Shown: positions 44,012 through 52,475, counted from the stretch's first letter. The stretch: DNA of 64,000 nucleotides from Streptomyces sp. NBC_00459 (GCF_036013955.1 NZ_CP107903.1:4650001-4714000), one strand, 5' to 3'. The notes: a model not told the origin generated them from the letters alone. Program-made: numbers and translations.

Positions 44012-44833
44012 ATGCTGAAAACGGGCAAGCAATTACGCTTGAGAAGACTTTCGCTCGCGGGTGACGACCGACATCTGCTCGTCCCGCTCGACCACAGCGT
44101 CTCGGACGGCCCGATCGTCCCCGCCGACAAGTGGGACGACCTGCTGCGGGCCCTGGTGGCCGGCGGGGCCGACGGGATCATCGTCCACAAGGGGCGCGCC
44201 CGCACCTTCGCGCAGGACATCCTGAAGAGCTGCGCGCTGGTGGTGCATCTGAGCGCCAGCACCTCCTGCTCCGCCGACGTCAACGCAAAGGTGCTGGTCG
44301 CCGACGTCGAGGAGGCACTGACGCTCGGCGCCGACGCGGTCAGCGTCCATGTGAACATCGGCTCGGACACCGAGGCACAGCAGCTGGCGGATCTGGGGGC
44401 GGTGGCCCGTTCCTGCGACGCGTGGGGCATGCCCCTGATCGCCATGGTGTATCCGCGCGGCCCCCGGATCGAGGACCCGCGCGATCCGGCCCTTCTCTCC
44501 CATCTGGCCAACGTCGCCGCGGACCTGGGCGCGGACATGGTGAAGACCTCCGTCGCCCTGCCGATCGAGCGCATGGCCGAGGTGGTGGCGAACAGTCCCA
44601 TTCCCGTCCTCGCGGCCGGCGGTCCACCGGACGGCTCCGACCTCGTCGAGTACGGCACGGCGGTGATGGCCGCCGGCTGCCGGGGCCTGGCCATCGGGCG
44701 CCGGATCTTCTCCTCCCCGACACCCGCCGCACTGGTGTCCCGGCTCTCGGCGGTCGTGCACGGCGGGAGCACCGAGCTCTCTCATGACATGCGTATGGCC
44801 AACTATTCGACGATCGTGGCAGGAGTGGCATGA
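44012..44833 (+). CDS. griI: 2-amino-4,5-dihydroxy-6-oxo-7-(phosphooxy)heptanoate synthase, GriI type
   Basis: First committed step of 3-amino-4-hydroxybenzoate (3,4-AHBA) synthesis: aldol joining of L-aspartate-4-semialdehyde and dihydroxyacetone phosphate. The 273-residue sequence is a DhnA-class aldolase barrel with PLDHSVSDGP near 25-34, GADGIIVHKG, and the Schiff-base Lys expected in MVKTSVAL near 183. It is followed with a 4-bp ATGA overlap by the second enzyme of the same pathway, exactly as in grixazone, cremeomycin and related clusters. ATG 44012 has GGAG 12 bp upstream. First gene of the operon. Confidence 0.92.
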   Translation: MLKTGKQLRLRRLSLAGDDRHLLVPLDHSVSDGPIVPADKWDDLLRALVAGGADGIIVHKGRARTFAQDILKSCALVVHLSASTSCSADVNAKVLVADVEEALTLGADAVSVHVNIGSDTEAQQLADLGAVARSCDAWGMPLIAMVYPRGPRIEDPRDPALLSHLANVAADLGADMVKTSVALPIERMAEVVANSPIPVLAAGGPPDGSDLVEYGTAVMAAGCRGLAIGRRIFSSPTPAALVSRLSAVVHGGSTELSHDMRMANYSTIVAGVA

Positions 44834-46047
44834 GGTTCGCATGGATCGACCTGCGTGAGGTCCCCCGTCCGCAGCTCCAGGCGGTGGTGGACGCGGCAAT
44901 CCACGCCCGGATGGCCGGAGTCGTGGCCGCCGACGCCGAGCTGCTCGGGACCCTGCCCCCGACCGTCACCCGGGTGCTGGTCACCGAGGGCGGCGTCCCG
45001 GTCACGACCTCTGCGAAGAAGCCCGGAGACAAGGAGCCGAAGGGCGCCGAGAAGGACGCCAAGTCGCCTTCGGCAGCCGCCACTTCACCGTCGAACACCG
45101 CATTCGACGTGCTCCTGCGGAAGTTCCACACCCAGGACGAGCTGGACGCCCTCGCCGCCGACCACCGCGCCGGCACGCGCACCGGCAGCGCCGGTGGCAC
45201 ACCGGTCTCCGGCTTCATCGACGTACGGGACGACCGCACCCTCCAACTGTCGTGCGCGGGCGCCATGGTGCTGCCGTACACGGTCATCCACTTCGCCGAC
45301 CCGACCAAGATCCCGCTGGAGATCGTGCTCGCCGCGGCCGAGTCCGCCGAGGGCAAGCTCGTGACGGTCGTCGACGGCCTGGAGGAGGCGGCCATCGTCT
45401 TCGACGTGCTGGAACGCGGCTCGGACGGCATCCTCTTCACGCCCCGCAGCGCCGACGAGGTGTTCGCGCTGGCACGGCTGTTGGAGGCGACGACACCCCA
45501 ACTGGAGCTGTCCACCCTGACCGTGGAGAGCATCCGGCACGTCGGACTCGGCGACCGGGTCTGTGTGGACACCTGCTCGCACTTCGAGGAGGACGAGGGC
45601 ATCCTTGTCGGCTCCTACTCCTCCGGGTTCGTGCTGTGCTGCAGCGAGACCCACCCCCTGCCCTACATGCCGACCCGGCCGTTCCGGGTCAACGCGGGCG
45701 CCCTGCACTCGTACACGCTCGGCCCCGACAACCGCACCAACTACCTCAGCGAGGTCGGCTCGGGCAGCGCGCTGCTCGCGGTCGGCGCCGACGGGCGCAC
45801 CCGGCGGGTCGTCGTCGGGCGGGCGAAACTCGAGTCCCGGCCGCTGCTGGAGATCCGCACCCACGCCGAGGACGGCCGGCTGGTCAGCCTGACCGTGCAG
45901 GACGACTGGCACGTACGGGTGCTCGGCCCGGGCGGGAAGGTCCTCAACGTCACCGAGTTGCAGACGGGCGACGAGTTGCTCGGCTATCTGGCCGCCGACA
46001 AGCGCCATGTGGGCCTTCCCATCGGCGAGTTCTGCAAGGAGGTCTGA
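44830..46047 (+). CDS. griH: 3-amino-4-hydroxybenzoate synthase, GriH type (dehydroquinate synthase II family)
   Basis: Closes the C7 intermediate from the GriI-type enzyme to 3,4-AHBA. The 405-residue protein belongs to the archaeal-type dehydroquinate synthase family (GSDGILF, VCVDTCSHFEEDEGILVGS, PYMPTRPFRVNAGALHSY). Residues about 62-92 hold a Lys/Glu/Ser-rich low-complexity insert after the N-terminal domain that looks like a surface loop. ATG 44830 overlaps the GriI stop. Location next to GriI and a flavin N-oxygenase/lyase pair supports the assignment. Confidence 0.92.
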   Translation: MRFAWIDLREVPRPQLQAVVDAAIHARMAGVVAADAELLGTLPPTVTRVLVTEGGVPVTTSAKKPGDKEPKGAEKDAKSPSAAATSPSNTAFDVLLRKFHTQDELDALAADHRAGTRTGSAGGTPVSGFIDVRDDRTLQLSCAGAMVLPYTVIHFADPTKIPLEIVLAAAESAEGKLVTVVDGLEEAAIVFDVLERGSDGILFTPRSADEVFALARLLEATTPQLELSTLTVESIRHVGLGDRVCVDTCSHFEEDEGILVGSYSSGFVLCCSETHPLPYMPTRPFRVNAGALHSYTLGPDNRTNYLSEVGSGSALLAVGADGRTRRVVVGRAKLESRPLLEIRTHAEDGRLVSLTVQDDWHVRVLGPGGKVLNVTELQTGDELLGYLAADKRHVGLPIGEFCKEV

Positions 46048-46053
46048 GGTTCG

Positions 46054-47514
46054 ATGGGCGAACTCGAATCAGGCCTCGACCTGGATCCCGGCTCAGTTCC
46101 CGTCTCAGTTCCCGGCTCAGCTCCTGACTCGGATCTCGACTCGGATCTCGCCGCCCTGGTGCAGCGGCTGTTCGACGCGCGTGACGACCGGCTGCCGTAT
46201 CTGACACATCAACAGGAGACGCTCACCCGGGGCGAGTTACGGGAGCGGGTGACCAAGCAGGCGGCCGTCTTCGCCGGATGCGGCATCGGGCCGGGCAGCA
46301 CCGTGGGACTGCGGACCCCGCCCAGTTTCACGCAGATCGAGGTGCTGCTCGCCCTGTGGCGGCTCGGCGCGCAGGTGCTGCTCTTCGACTTCCGGCTCAA
46401 ACCGCCAGAGGTGGCGGCGCTCTGCTCGTCCTGCCGGCCGCAGTTCATGGTCAGCGCCGGTTCCAACGTCCGGGCCACGTTCGGTTTCCGGTCCGAGTAC
46501 GAGGTCGTCACCGAGCGGCGCAGAACCGGCCTCCCCGCCACCACCGGGCACCGCCTCGTCCAGTTCAGCTCGGGGTCCACCGGACGGCCGAAAGTCATCG
46601 GCAGGACAGCCCGGTCGCTCGCCACCGAGGTGGACCGGTTCGCCGGGGTCCCCGGCATGCCGGTCGAGGGCGACAGGCTGCTGCTGCTCAGTTCGACGGC
46701 GCACAGCTTCGGTCTGATCGGCGGCCTGCTCCACTCCCTCGCCGCCGGTGTCTCCGTCGTCTTCGCCCCGCGCGTCTCCGCCCGCGACATCCTGCGGACC
46801 GCGCTGGAACACCGGATCACCGCTCTGTTCGGCGTACCGACGCACTACGAACTCCTCGCCGGCGCCATCGATCCTCCCGCACTGCCCGACCTGCGGATCG
46901 CGGTGTCGGGCGGCGAGATCATGCCCCCGCAGGTCGCTGCCCGGTTCGCACAGCAGTACGGCGTCGAGGTCGGCGAGGCGTACGGGACCACGGAGACCGG
47001 CATCGTCGCCATCGACGTCGGCGGCACACTGCGCCCCTCGGTCGGCCGGGCGGCGCCGGGAGTGTCGGTCCGGGTGCGGCGGGGTGAACTGGACGTCGCC
47101 CTCGACGAGTCGCCGTACCTCTTCGACTCGGGCGGCACCCAGCACGCGGACGGCTGGCTGCACACCAGGGACCGGGCCACGCTGGACGCCACCGGCGCGG
47201 TACTGGTGCAGGGGCGCGCGGACTCCCTCGTCGTCATCGGCGGCCTCAAGGTGGACCTCACCGAGGTGGAGAACGTACTGCGCGAGCACCCGGCCGTCGA
47301 ACAGGCGGTCCTGGTCCACGAAGACGTGACCGAGGCGTACGTCGCGGTGCGCGCGGGTTCCGAACGGCCGGCAGCCGAGGAGCTGTTGCGGTGGTGCCGG
47401 GAGCGGTTGGCCGACTACAAGGTGCCCCGGGTCGTGCGGGTGTTGGACGCGTTGCCTCGTACTTCCAACGGGAAGTTGGTCCGGCAGGCCGACACGTTGC
47501 GCTCCGCCGGGTAG
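46054..47514 (+). CDS. ANL-superfamily ligase, likely 3,4-AHBA (or derivative) carrier-protein or CoA ligase
   Basis: Adenylates an acid and transfers it to a thiol. The 486-residue sequence has the phosphate loop FSSGSTGRPKV (about 171-181), YGTTETG, the hinge region GRADSLVVIGGLKVD and the C-terminal Lys in RTSNGKLVR. It lies between the 3,4-AHBA genes and the carrier proteins, so I infer that it loads the aryl starter. The N terminus (residues 3-30) is a degenerate tandem repeat of DS/DL/PGS units with repeated DNA. AAGGAGGTCTGAGG precedes ATG 46054. A diazotase role cannot be excluded but suits the second ANL gene better. Confidence 0.83.
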   Translation: MGELESGLDLDPGSVPVSVPGSAPDSDLDSDLAALVQRLFDARDDRLPYLTHQQETLTRGELRERVTKQAAVFAGCGIGPGSTVGLRTPPSFTQIEVLLALWRLGAQVLLFDFRLKPPEVAALCSSCRPQFMVSAGSNVRATFGFRSEYEVVTERRRTGLPATTGHRLVQFSSGSTGRPKVIGRTARSLATEVDRFAGVPGMPVEGDRLLLLSSTAHSFGLIGGLLHSLAAGVSVVFAPRVSARDILRTALEHRITALFGVPTHYELLAGAIDPPALPDLRIAVSGGEIMPPQVAARFAQQYGVEVGEAYGTTETGIVAIDVGGTLRPSVGRAAPGVSVRVRRGELDVALDESPYLFDSGGTQHADGWLHTRDRATLDATGAVLVQGRADSLVVIGGLKVDLTEVENVLREHPAVEQAVLVHEDVTEAYVAVRAGSERPAAEELLRWCRERLADYKVPRVVRVLDALPRTSNGKLVRQADTLRSAG

Positions 47515-47558
47515 CGCGGGGTGCTCCTGGTTGTTGGTTGTCTGCGGGCCCTGTGCGG

Positions 47559-47620
47559 CTTGTCGCGCCCGCGCGGCGGAGCCGCAAATGTCACAGCCTC
47601 GCGCCCCCATGAGGGGCGCT
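47559..47620 (+). repeat. Interspersed palindromic repeat, intergenic copy
   Basis: The segment shares a 31-bp identical core (47568-47598) with 48609-48639 inside the ketosynthase gene. It contains the inverted repeat GCGGC-GGA-GCCGC followed by a hairpin (47601-47607 with 47613-47619). I recognise this CGGCGGAGCCGCA...CCCCGCGCCCC pattern as a common Streptomyces intergenic repeat. Confidence 0.8.
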
Positions 47621-47638
47621 CCACTCCCCCCTTTTTTT
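47601..47638 (+). terminator. Possible intra-operon terminator or attenuator
   Basis: A 7-bp stem (GCGCCCC/GGGGCGC) with a 5-nt loop is followed 12 bases on by seven T's (47632-47638). It lies between the ANL ligase and the first carrier-protein gene and could partly terminate transcription, so lowering PKS expression relative to starter synthesis. T-run spacing is longer than ideal. Confidence 0.5.
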
Positions 47639-47653
47639 CTGGAGATACCGAGC

Positions 47654-47929
47654 ATGAGTACGTCGACCCTGGAAGATGAGATCCGCGAGTTCGTCCTGAG
47701 CGCGGTCATCGACGACATGAACATCCTGCTGAGCCGCGACGGCATCACCGACGACAGTCCGGTGACCGTCGGCGGCCTGGATGTCGACTCCCTGAGCCTG
47801 ATCGAACTCACGCTGAGACTGGAGTCGCGGTTCGGCGTCGAGATCCCCGACACCGACATCGAACCCCTCGCCACGCTGACCCTCGGCGGGCTCGTCGCCG
47901 AGGTCGTCCGCCGCGGTGCGAAGGCATGA
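47654..47929 (+). CDS. Acyl carrier protein
   Basis: A 91-residue carrier protein. The phosphopantetheine serine is S46 in GLDVDSLSLIEL, with typical helix pattern after it (LRLESRFGVEIPDTDIEPLATLTL). TGGAG lies before ATG 47654. It overlaps the next carrier gene by 4 bases (ATGA). It probably carries the growing aryl-polyene chain or its starter. Confidence 0.9.
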   Translation: MSTSTLEDEIREFVLSAVIDDMNILLSRDGITDDSPVTVGGLDVDSLSLIELTLRLESRFGVEIPDTDIEPLATLTLGGLVAEVVRRGAKA

Positions 47930-48210
47930 GTACGAGCACGGGGGCCACCGGCACCGGCATCACCACCGACTCCGTACGGGAGCTCCTGTCGGACCGCAAG
48001 GTCTTCCCCGGGCTGCCCGAGGACCTCGGCGAGGACGCCGAACTGGTCCTGGACTCACTCGGGTTGGTGTGGCTGCTCCATGTGGTGGAGGAGCGGTACG
48101 GCCTGGTCGTGGAGCCCACCGACGAGGACATCGCCGGGCTGACGTCGCTCCGGCGGCTCACCGGATACCTGCGTACCGCCCAGAGGGAGGGCGCCCGGGA
48201 TGACGCGTGA
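47926..48210 (+). CDS. Second acyl carrier protein
   Basis: A 94-residue carrier-like protein with S44 in LVLDSLGLVWLL and EERYGLVVEPTDEDIAGLTSL after it. It differs clearly from the first carrier, so the two may serve starter and extender units. ATG overlaps the preceding stop; its own stop overlaps the ketosynthase gene (48200). Confidence 0.87.
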   Translation: MSTSTGATGTGITTDSVRELLSDRKVFPGLPEDLGEDAELVLDSLGLVWLLHVVEERYGLVVEPTDEDIAGLTSLRRLTGYLRTAQREGARDDA

Positions 48211-49504
48211 AGTGACGGTGACCGGATACGGCGTACGGACCGCGTTCGGCGAGGGTGCGGAAGCCCTGCGGCGCGGGGTGTTCGCGGGGGTGCCGGCGTT
48301 CCGGCCCACCACGCGGTTCGACACCGGGCCTTACCGGACGGGGTTCGCCGCGGCGGCTCCCGACGGGGCCGAGAGGGTCGACGGGGTCGAGGGGTGGGCG
48401 TTGCGGGACGCGCTCCGGCTGTGTGGTGATGAGGCGCTCGGTATGGCGGGGTTGGGCGCCGGTGCGGAGGCGGCCGTATTTTTGGGGGTTGCCGGGGATC
48501 ATCGGAGCGTTACCCGGTATTGGCGGGGGGCCGGGGAATCTGTGCCCGCCGCTGCGGCTTCGGGGGGAGTGTCGGATGACGGCCACGGGTCCGTTGTGGC
48601 TGGTCGGGCCCGCGCGGCGGAGCCGCAAATGTCACAGCCCCGCGCCCCTGTCGGGTCGCTGCCCGCACCGGAATCGAGTCGCCTCGCCGATGCCGTGCCC
48701 GCGTACTTGGCCGAGTTGCTGGCCGATGGCCTCGGGCTGGCCGGGCCGCGGCTCACCTTCACCAATGCCTGTGTGGCGTCGGCCGCCGCGATCATTCATG
48801 CCTGCCGGCTGATCTCCTCCGGGCGGATCGACACGGCCGTCTGCGCGGGCGGGTATCTGGTCGAGGAGGAGACCTTCGGGAAGTTCGACTCCGGGCGGGC
48901 GTTGTCGCGGGACGGCATGGTGCGGCCGTTCAGTGCCGATCGGAGCGGGCTGCTGCTGGGCGACGGGGTCGCCGCCGTCGTACTGGAGTCGGCCGAGCAC
49001 GCCCGGCGGCGCGGGGCCCGGCCGCTCGCGTCCGTCGTCGGATGGGGCGCCGCCACCGACGCCCACCACATCGCCCAGCCGCATCCGGAGGGCGCCGGTC
49101 TCGCCCGCGCCGCACGGCAGGCGATGCGGCAGGCCGGGGACCCGGACGGAGCGTCCCTCGGCTACATCAACGCCCATGGCACCGGCACCAAGTACAACGA
49201 CGGCGCCGAGACCCGGGGCCTGCGCGCCGCCTTCCCGAAGCGCGCCGAGTCGATACCGGTCAGCTCCACCAAGAGCACGACCGGCCACCTCCTGGAAGCG
49301 GCGGGCGTCGTGGAGTTCGTGATCACGATGCTGAGCCTGCTGGACGGCGTACTCCCGCCGACCGCCGGCTATGGCGGCCCCGACCCGGAGTGCGACCTCG
49401 ACTACGTACCGAACGAGCCGCGCCCCGCCGACCTCCGCCGGGCCCTCACCATCAACGCCGCCTTCGGGGGCGCCAACACCGCACTCGTCCTGGAGCGGCC
49501 GTGA
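48200..49504 (+). CDS. Beta-ketoacyl synthase (reducing type II PKS) containing an internal repeat insertion
   Basis: A 434-residue condensing enzyme. The active-site triad is intact: C191 in TFTNACVASA, H325 in INAHGTGTKYND and H362 in KSTTGHLLEAAG. It should join the carrier-bound aryl starter with malonyl units. Residues about 115-155 are not part of the usual fold: residues 134-150 are read from the interspersed repeat also found at 47559-47620 (shared AEPQMSQPRAP-type reading). The frame is kept through the repeat. The gene overlaps neighbours on both sides, so it is part of the same coupled unit. Confidence 0.9.
   Translation: MTREVTVTGYGVRTAFGEGAEALRRGVFAGVPAFRPTTRFDTGPYRTGFAAAAPDGAERVDGVEGWALRDALRLCGDEALGMAGLGAGAEAAVFLGVAGDHRSVTRYWRGAGESVPAAAASGGVSDDGHGSVVAGRARAAEPQMSQPRAPVGSLPAPESSRLADAVPAYLAELLADGLGLAGPRLTFTNACVASAAAIIHACRLISSGRIDTAVCAGGYLVEEETFGKFDSGRALSRDGMVRPFSADRSGLLLGDGVAAVVLESAEHARRRGARPLASVVGWGAATDAHHIAQPHPEGAGLARAARQAMRQAGDPDGASLGYINAHGTGTKYNDGAETRGLRAAFPKRAESIPVSSTKSTTGHLLEAAGVVEFVITMLSLLDGVLPPTAGYGGPDPECDLDYVPNEPRPADLRRALTINAAFGGANTALVLERP
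48600..48660 (+). repeat. Interspersed palindromic repeat, copy inside the ketosynthase gene
   Basis: Core 48609-48639 is identical over 31 bp to 47568-47598. The second hairpin is degraded here (GCGCCCC...GGGTCGC). It is translated in frame as part of the ketosynthase. Confidence 0.85.
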
Positions 49505-50259
49505 CCACGACCCACGAGACCGCGCTCCGTTCCTCGCTGTCGGTACTCGCCGCCGCCACCGCGACCCACAACACCGGCCGGGACGACGACATCGCGCTGC
49601 CGAAGCTGCCCGGCTTCGTGGAGTCGGCGTTCAGTCCGCTGGCGTACGAGGTGAGCAGCAGGTGTCTGACCGCACACCCCGGGGACGGCGACCGTACCGC
49701 CGTGGCACTGGCCAGTCTGACCGGTGACACCACCACCGCGGATCTCGCCAGCCGACGCATGGTGTCCGGGCGGGTCCACAACCCGCTGCTGTTCATGCAG
49801 GCCACGGCCAACTCCGTGCTGGGGCACATGAGTCGGGAGTTCGGGATCACCGGGCAGATGTTCAGCATCTCCACCCTCGACGACACACTGGCCGAACTGC
49901 TGGCCATGGCGGACCTGTTGCTGGAGGACCCCGAGCTCGACCGGGTCCTGGTGCTGGCCGTGGAACTGGGCGGCGGCGAACGCGTGGCCGCCGTACACCG
50001 CGAACTCGCTGGTGACAGCGGGCGCCCGGTCCCGGCCCTCCCCGAGTCCGCGGGCCTGGCGGCGGCGATGCTGCTCGGCCGACCGGACGACACAGCCCCC
50101 GGGACACAGGTGTCGTTCAGGCCCGCAGGATCCACCCCGTCCACCGGATCAGCCGGACCGGCCGGGCAACTCGGCAGTATCCAGAGCCTGTTCGAGCTGG
50201 CCACCGCCCACGCCGAACCACGTACCGAGACGGAGACCCACACCCATGCTCATCAGTAG
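49501..50259 (+). CDS. Short ketosynthase-like partner (Ketoacyl-synt_2 / chain-length-factor-like)
   Basis: A 252-residue protein that aligns in type with only the N-terminal half of a ketosynthase (LPGFVESAFSPLAYEVSSRCL, NPLLFMQATANSVLGHMSREFGITGQMFSIS). The residue at the nucleophile position is not Cys (FSIST context), so it is not itself a condensing enzyme. Proteins of this half-size family sit beside ketosynthases in aryl-polyene-type clusters and probably form a heterodimer that shapes chain length. GTG 49501 overlaps the ketosynthase stop as GTGA. The C-terminal ~40 residues are low-complexity Thr/His-rich. Confidence 0.8.
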   Translation: MTTTHETALRSSLSVLAAATATHNTGRDDDIALPKLPGFVESAFSPLAYEVSSRCLTAHPGDGDRTAVALASLTGDTTTADLASRRMVSGRVHNPLLFMQATANSVLGHMSREFGITGQMFSISTLDDTLAELLAMADLLLEDPELDRVLVLAVELGGGERVAAVHRELAGDSGRPVPALPESAGLAAAMLLGRPDDTAPGTQVSFRPAGSTPSTGSAGPAGQLGSIQSLFELATAHAEPRTETETHTHAHQ

Positions 50260-51916
50260 GCAGGAGCGGGCCCGGATCTGCTCCGACACCGAACTGGGCG
50301 CCGGCAACATCCTGGCCCGACTGGCGGCGTACGACCGTCCACGCGACGAGGTCGTTCTGCGCATGGACGGCAACTGGCGTGCCCCCGACGGCAGTTGCCC
50401 CGCCCACCTCACCCTCGGGGAGTTGCGGGAGGTCGTCGAGACCTACGCGGGCTGGTACGCCGCCCAGGGAGTGCGCCCCCGCGACCCGGTCGCCCTCCAC
50501 TCCTACTCCAGCGCCGAGTTCGCGGTGAACTTCCTGGCGCTGACCTCACTCGGTGCGATCCCCTCCTTCGTCAACGGCAACCTCCCGCCCGACATCGCGC
50601 GGGAGTACGTACGACGACAGGGCGCCGTCGGTGCCTTCACGGACCGCGAGCACCATGCCGTACTGGCGTCGGACGCCGCCGACCTCGGCTTCTGCGTGAC
50701 CGCCGCCGACATCCGCCCCGAACACCGCGCCTCGCTCCCGCCCTCCTACCCGTACCGGCACGACCCCTCCGACCCGGTGCTCATCTCGCACTCCTCCGGA
50801 ACCACCGGTATGCCCAAGGGAGTTCCGCACACCCACCGGACCCTGATGTACGCGCAGCTGCACCGTCTGCGCTACTCCACCGGCACCGACATGGAACGCA
50901 CCCTGGTCGGACTGCCCGGCGCGCACAACGCGATGGTGGCGACCCTGCTGTACTGCCTCCTCCTGCGCACCGACATCAAACTGCTCTCCAGCCAGCGCGG
51001 CACCGAAGTACTGGACGCCATCGAGGAGTTCAGGCCCACCACCGTGCTGGCCTTCGCCGGGACCTTCGGCGAGATGGCCGCCGAGGATCTGACCAGGCGC
51101 GACCTGTCCAGCGTCCAGGTGTGGTTCAACACGGGGGACGCGGCGCACGAATCGCACATCCGGGCCCTCGTCCAGCACGGCAGCCACCGGACAATCGGCA
51201 AGGACCTGCGGCGCGTACAGCTCGACGGCTCCGTCTTCGTCGACGGGCTCGGCTCCTCCGAGGCCGGCTACTCCGTCTTCCACAACCGGCACACCAAGGA
51301 CACCTCGGCCTACTCCCGCTGCATCGGCAGACCGATCAGCTTCGCCGAGGCCGCCGTACTCGCCGAGGACGGCACCCCGCTGCCGCCCGGCGAAATCGGA
51401 CGCCTCGGCCTCAGGTCCCCGACGCTGACGCCCGGTTACTGGAACGACTCGCTGACCTGGAACCGGATGCGCCTCGGCGGCTACTGGCTCACCGGCGACC
51501 TCGCCCACCAGGACGAGGACGGCAACTTCTACCACCTGGACCGCGCCCCGGACGCCATCCGTACCTCCGCCGGCGTCGTCTTCAGCACCCGCACCGAGGA
51601 ACTCCTGCTCCGCGAACTCCCCGAACTGGCCGACTGCACGGTCGTCGGGGTCGCCGACGACGGCGTACGGGCGGACTGGGACGGCGACGGAGTGGCGGAG
51701 GCGTACGCGCTGCTCCAACTCGCGGACGAAGTAGGCGGCAGCGACGCGGAGTTGACCGAGCTGGTCAATACGGCCCTCAAGGCGTCCGCGTTCCCCCCGG
51801 TCACCCGCGCCCTGCGCATGAAGCCCGAAGACGTCGCCAAGGGCGCCACCGGCAAGGTCCTCAAACGGGTGATGCGCGACCGCTTCGCCGCTTCCTCGCC
51901 CAAGGAGCAGCGATGA
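50246..51916 (+). CDS. Second ANL-superfamily enzyme, candidate ATP-dependent diazotase
   Basis: A 556-residue adenylating enzyme with phosphate loop SHSSGTTGMPKGVPHTH (about 178-194), GSSEAGYS, the motif YWLTGDLAHQDEDGNFYHLDR and C-terminal K in GATGKVLKRV. CreM/AvaA6-type diazotases are ANL members that activate nitrite with ATP and attack an aryl amine. The nitrite-forming enzyme pair is encoded 1.5-3.5 kb downstream, and a different ANL gene sits beside the carriers, so I assign the diazotase role here by elimination. ATG 50246 lies within the end of the previous gene. Ligase activity on a polyene acid is the main alternative. Confidence 0.75.
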   Translation: MLISRQERARICSDTELGAGNILARLAAYDRPRDEVVLRMDGNWRAPDGSCPAHLTLGELREVVETYAGWYAAQGVRPRDPVALHSYSSAEFAVNFLALTSLGAIPSFVNGNLPPDIAREYVRRQGAVGAFTDREHHAVLASDAADLGFCVTAADIRPEHRASLPPSYPYRHDPSDPVLISHSSGTTGMPKGVPHTHRTLMYAQLHRLRYSTGTDMERTLVGLPGAHNAMVATLLYCLLLRTDIKLLSSQRGTEVLDAIEEFRPTTVLAFAGTFGEMAAEDLTRRDLSSVQVWFNTGDAAHESHIRALVQHGSHRTIGKDLRRVQLDGSVFVDGLGSSEAGYSVFHNRHTKDTSAYSRCIGRPISFAEAAVLAEDGTPLPPGEIGRLGLRSPTLTPGYWNDSLTWNRMRLGGYWLTGDLAHQDEDGNFYHLDRAPDAIRTSAGVVFSTRTEELLLRELPELADCTVVGVADDGVRADWDGDGVAEAYALLQLADEVGGSDAELTELVNTALKASAFPPVTRALRMKPEDVAKGATGKVLKRVMRDRFAASSPKEQR

Positions 51917-52470
51917 GCACGGAGGACGTCAACTACCGTGCCCGGGCCGGGGAGGCGTACCGGCTGTGGTGGCAGCACGACGCAAACTGGTACCAGGGGG
52001 TGGCGAGCCGGTTCGGGCAGGAGGCCGCGAACGAGCTCAACGCCGAGGCGCTGCGCAAGGTCGCGACGCACGTCGGACAGCGCGTCGGCCGCCTCGCCGG
52101 CCCGCTCCCCGCCACCGGCGACACCCACAAGGACCTGGAGGAACTGCGCCGCCGGTACGACGACTGCGGCGACCGCATGTTCCCGCCGGAACTGCGCAAC
52201 GCGTCCACGGAGGTCGAGGACGTGACGGAGCAGGACGGCCTGATCGTCCTCACCCTGCGCCGCAGCTTCGCCGTCACCATGGTGCGGATGGCCGGTTCGC
52301 TGGACGGCTACCGGTGCCCGTGCACCGACATCCACGCGGGCTGGTCCGAGGGCCTCGGCGTGACCTTGACGGAGAACCGCGCCGAGTCGTGCCTGCGCGA
52401 CGGCGACAAGGCGTGCCGCCTGCTCATGCGCGTACGCACCCCCCTTGCTCACGACGGTACGGAGGACTGA
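51913..52470 (+). CDS. Cluster protein of unknown function with CPC motif
   Basis: A 185-residue protein, ATG 51913 overlapping the ANL stop. The N-terminal half is helical (RLWWQHDANWYQGVASRFGQE); the C-terminal half is beta-type with four cysteines, including YRCPCTDIHAGW and ACRLLMRV near 132-175. I do not recognise the family. Since the polyketide genes in this window lack an obvious dehydratase, this and the SDR downstream are candidates, but there is no motif evidence. Confidence 0.7.
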   Translation: MSTEDVNYRARAGEAYRLWWQHDANWYQGVASRFGQEAANELNAEALRKVATHVGQRVGRLAGPLPATGDTHKDLEELRRRYDDCGDRMFPPELRNASTEVEDVTEQDGLIVLTLRRSFAVTMVRMAGSLDGYRCPCTDIHAGWSEGLGVTLTENRAESCLRDGDKACRLLMRVRTPLAHDGTED

Positions 52471-52475
52471 ACACC

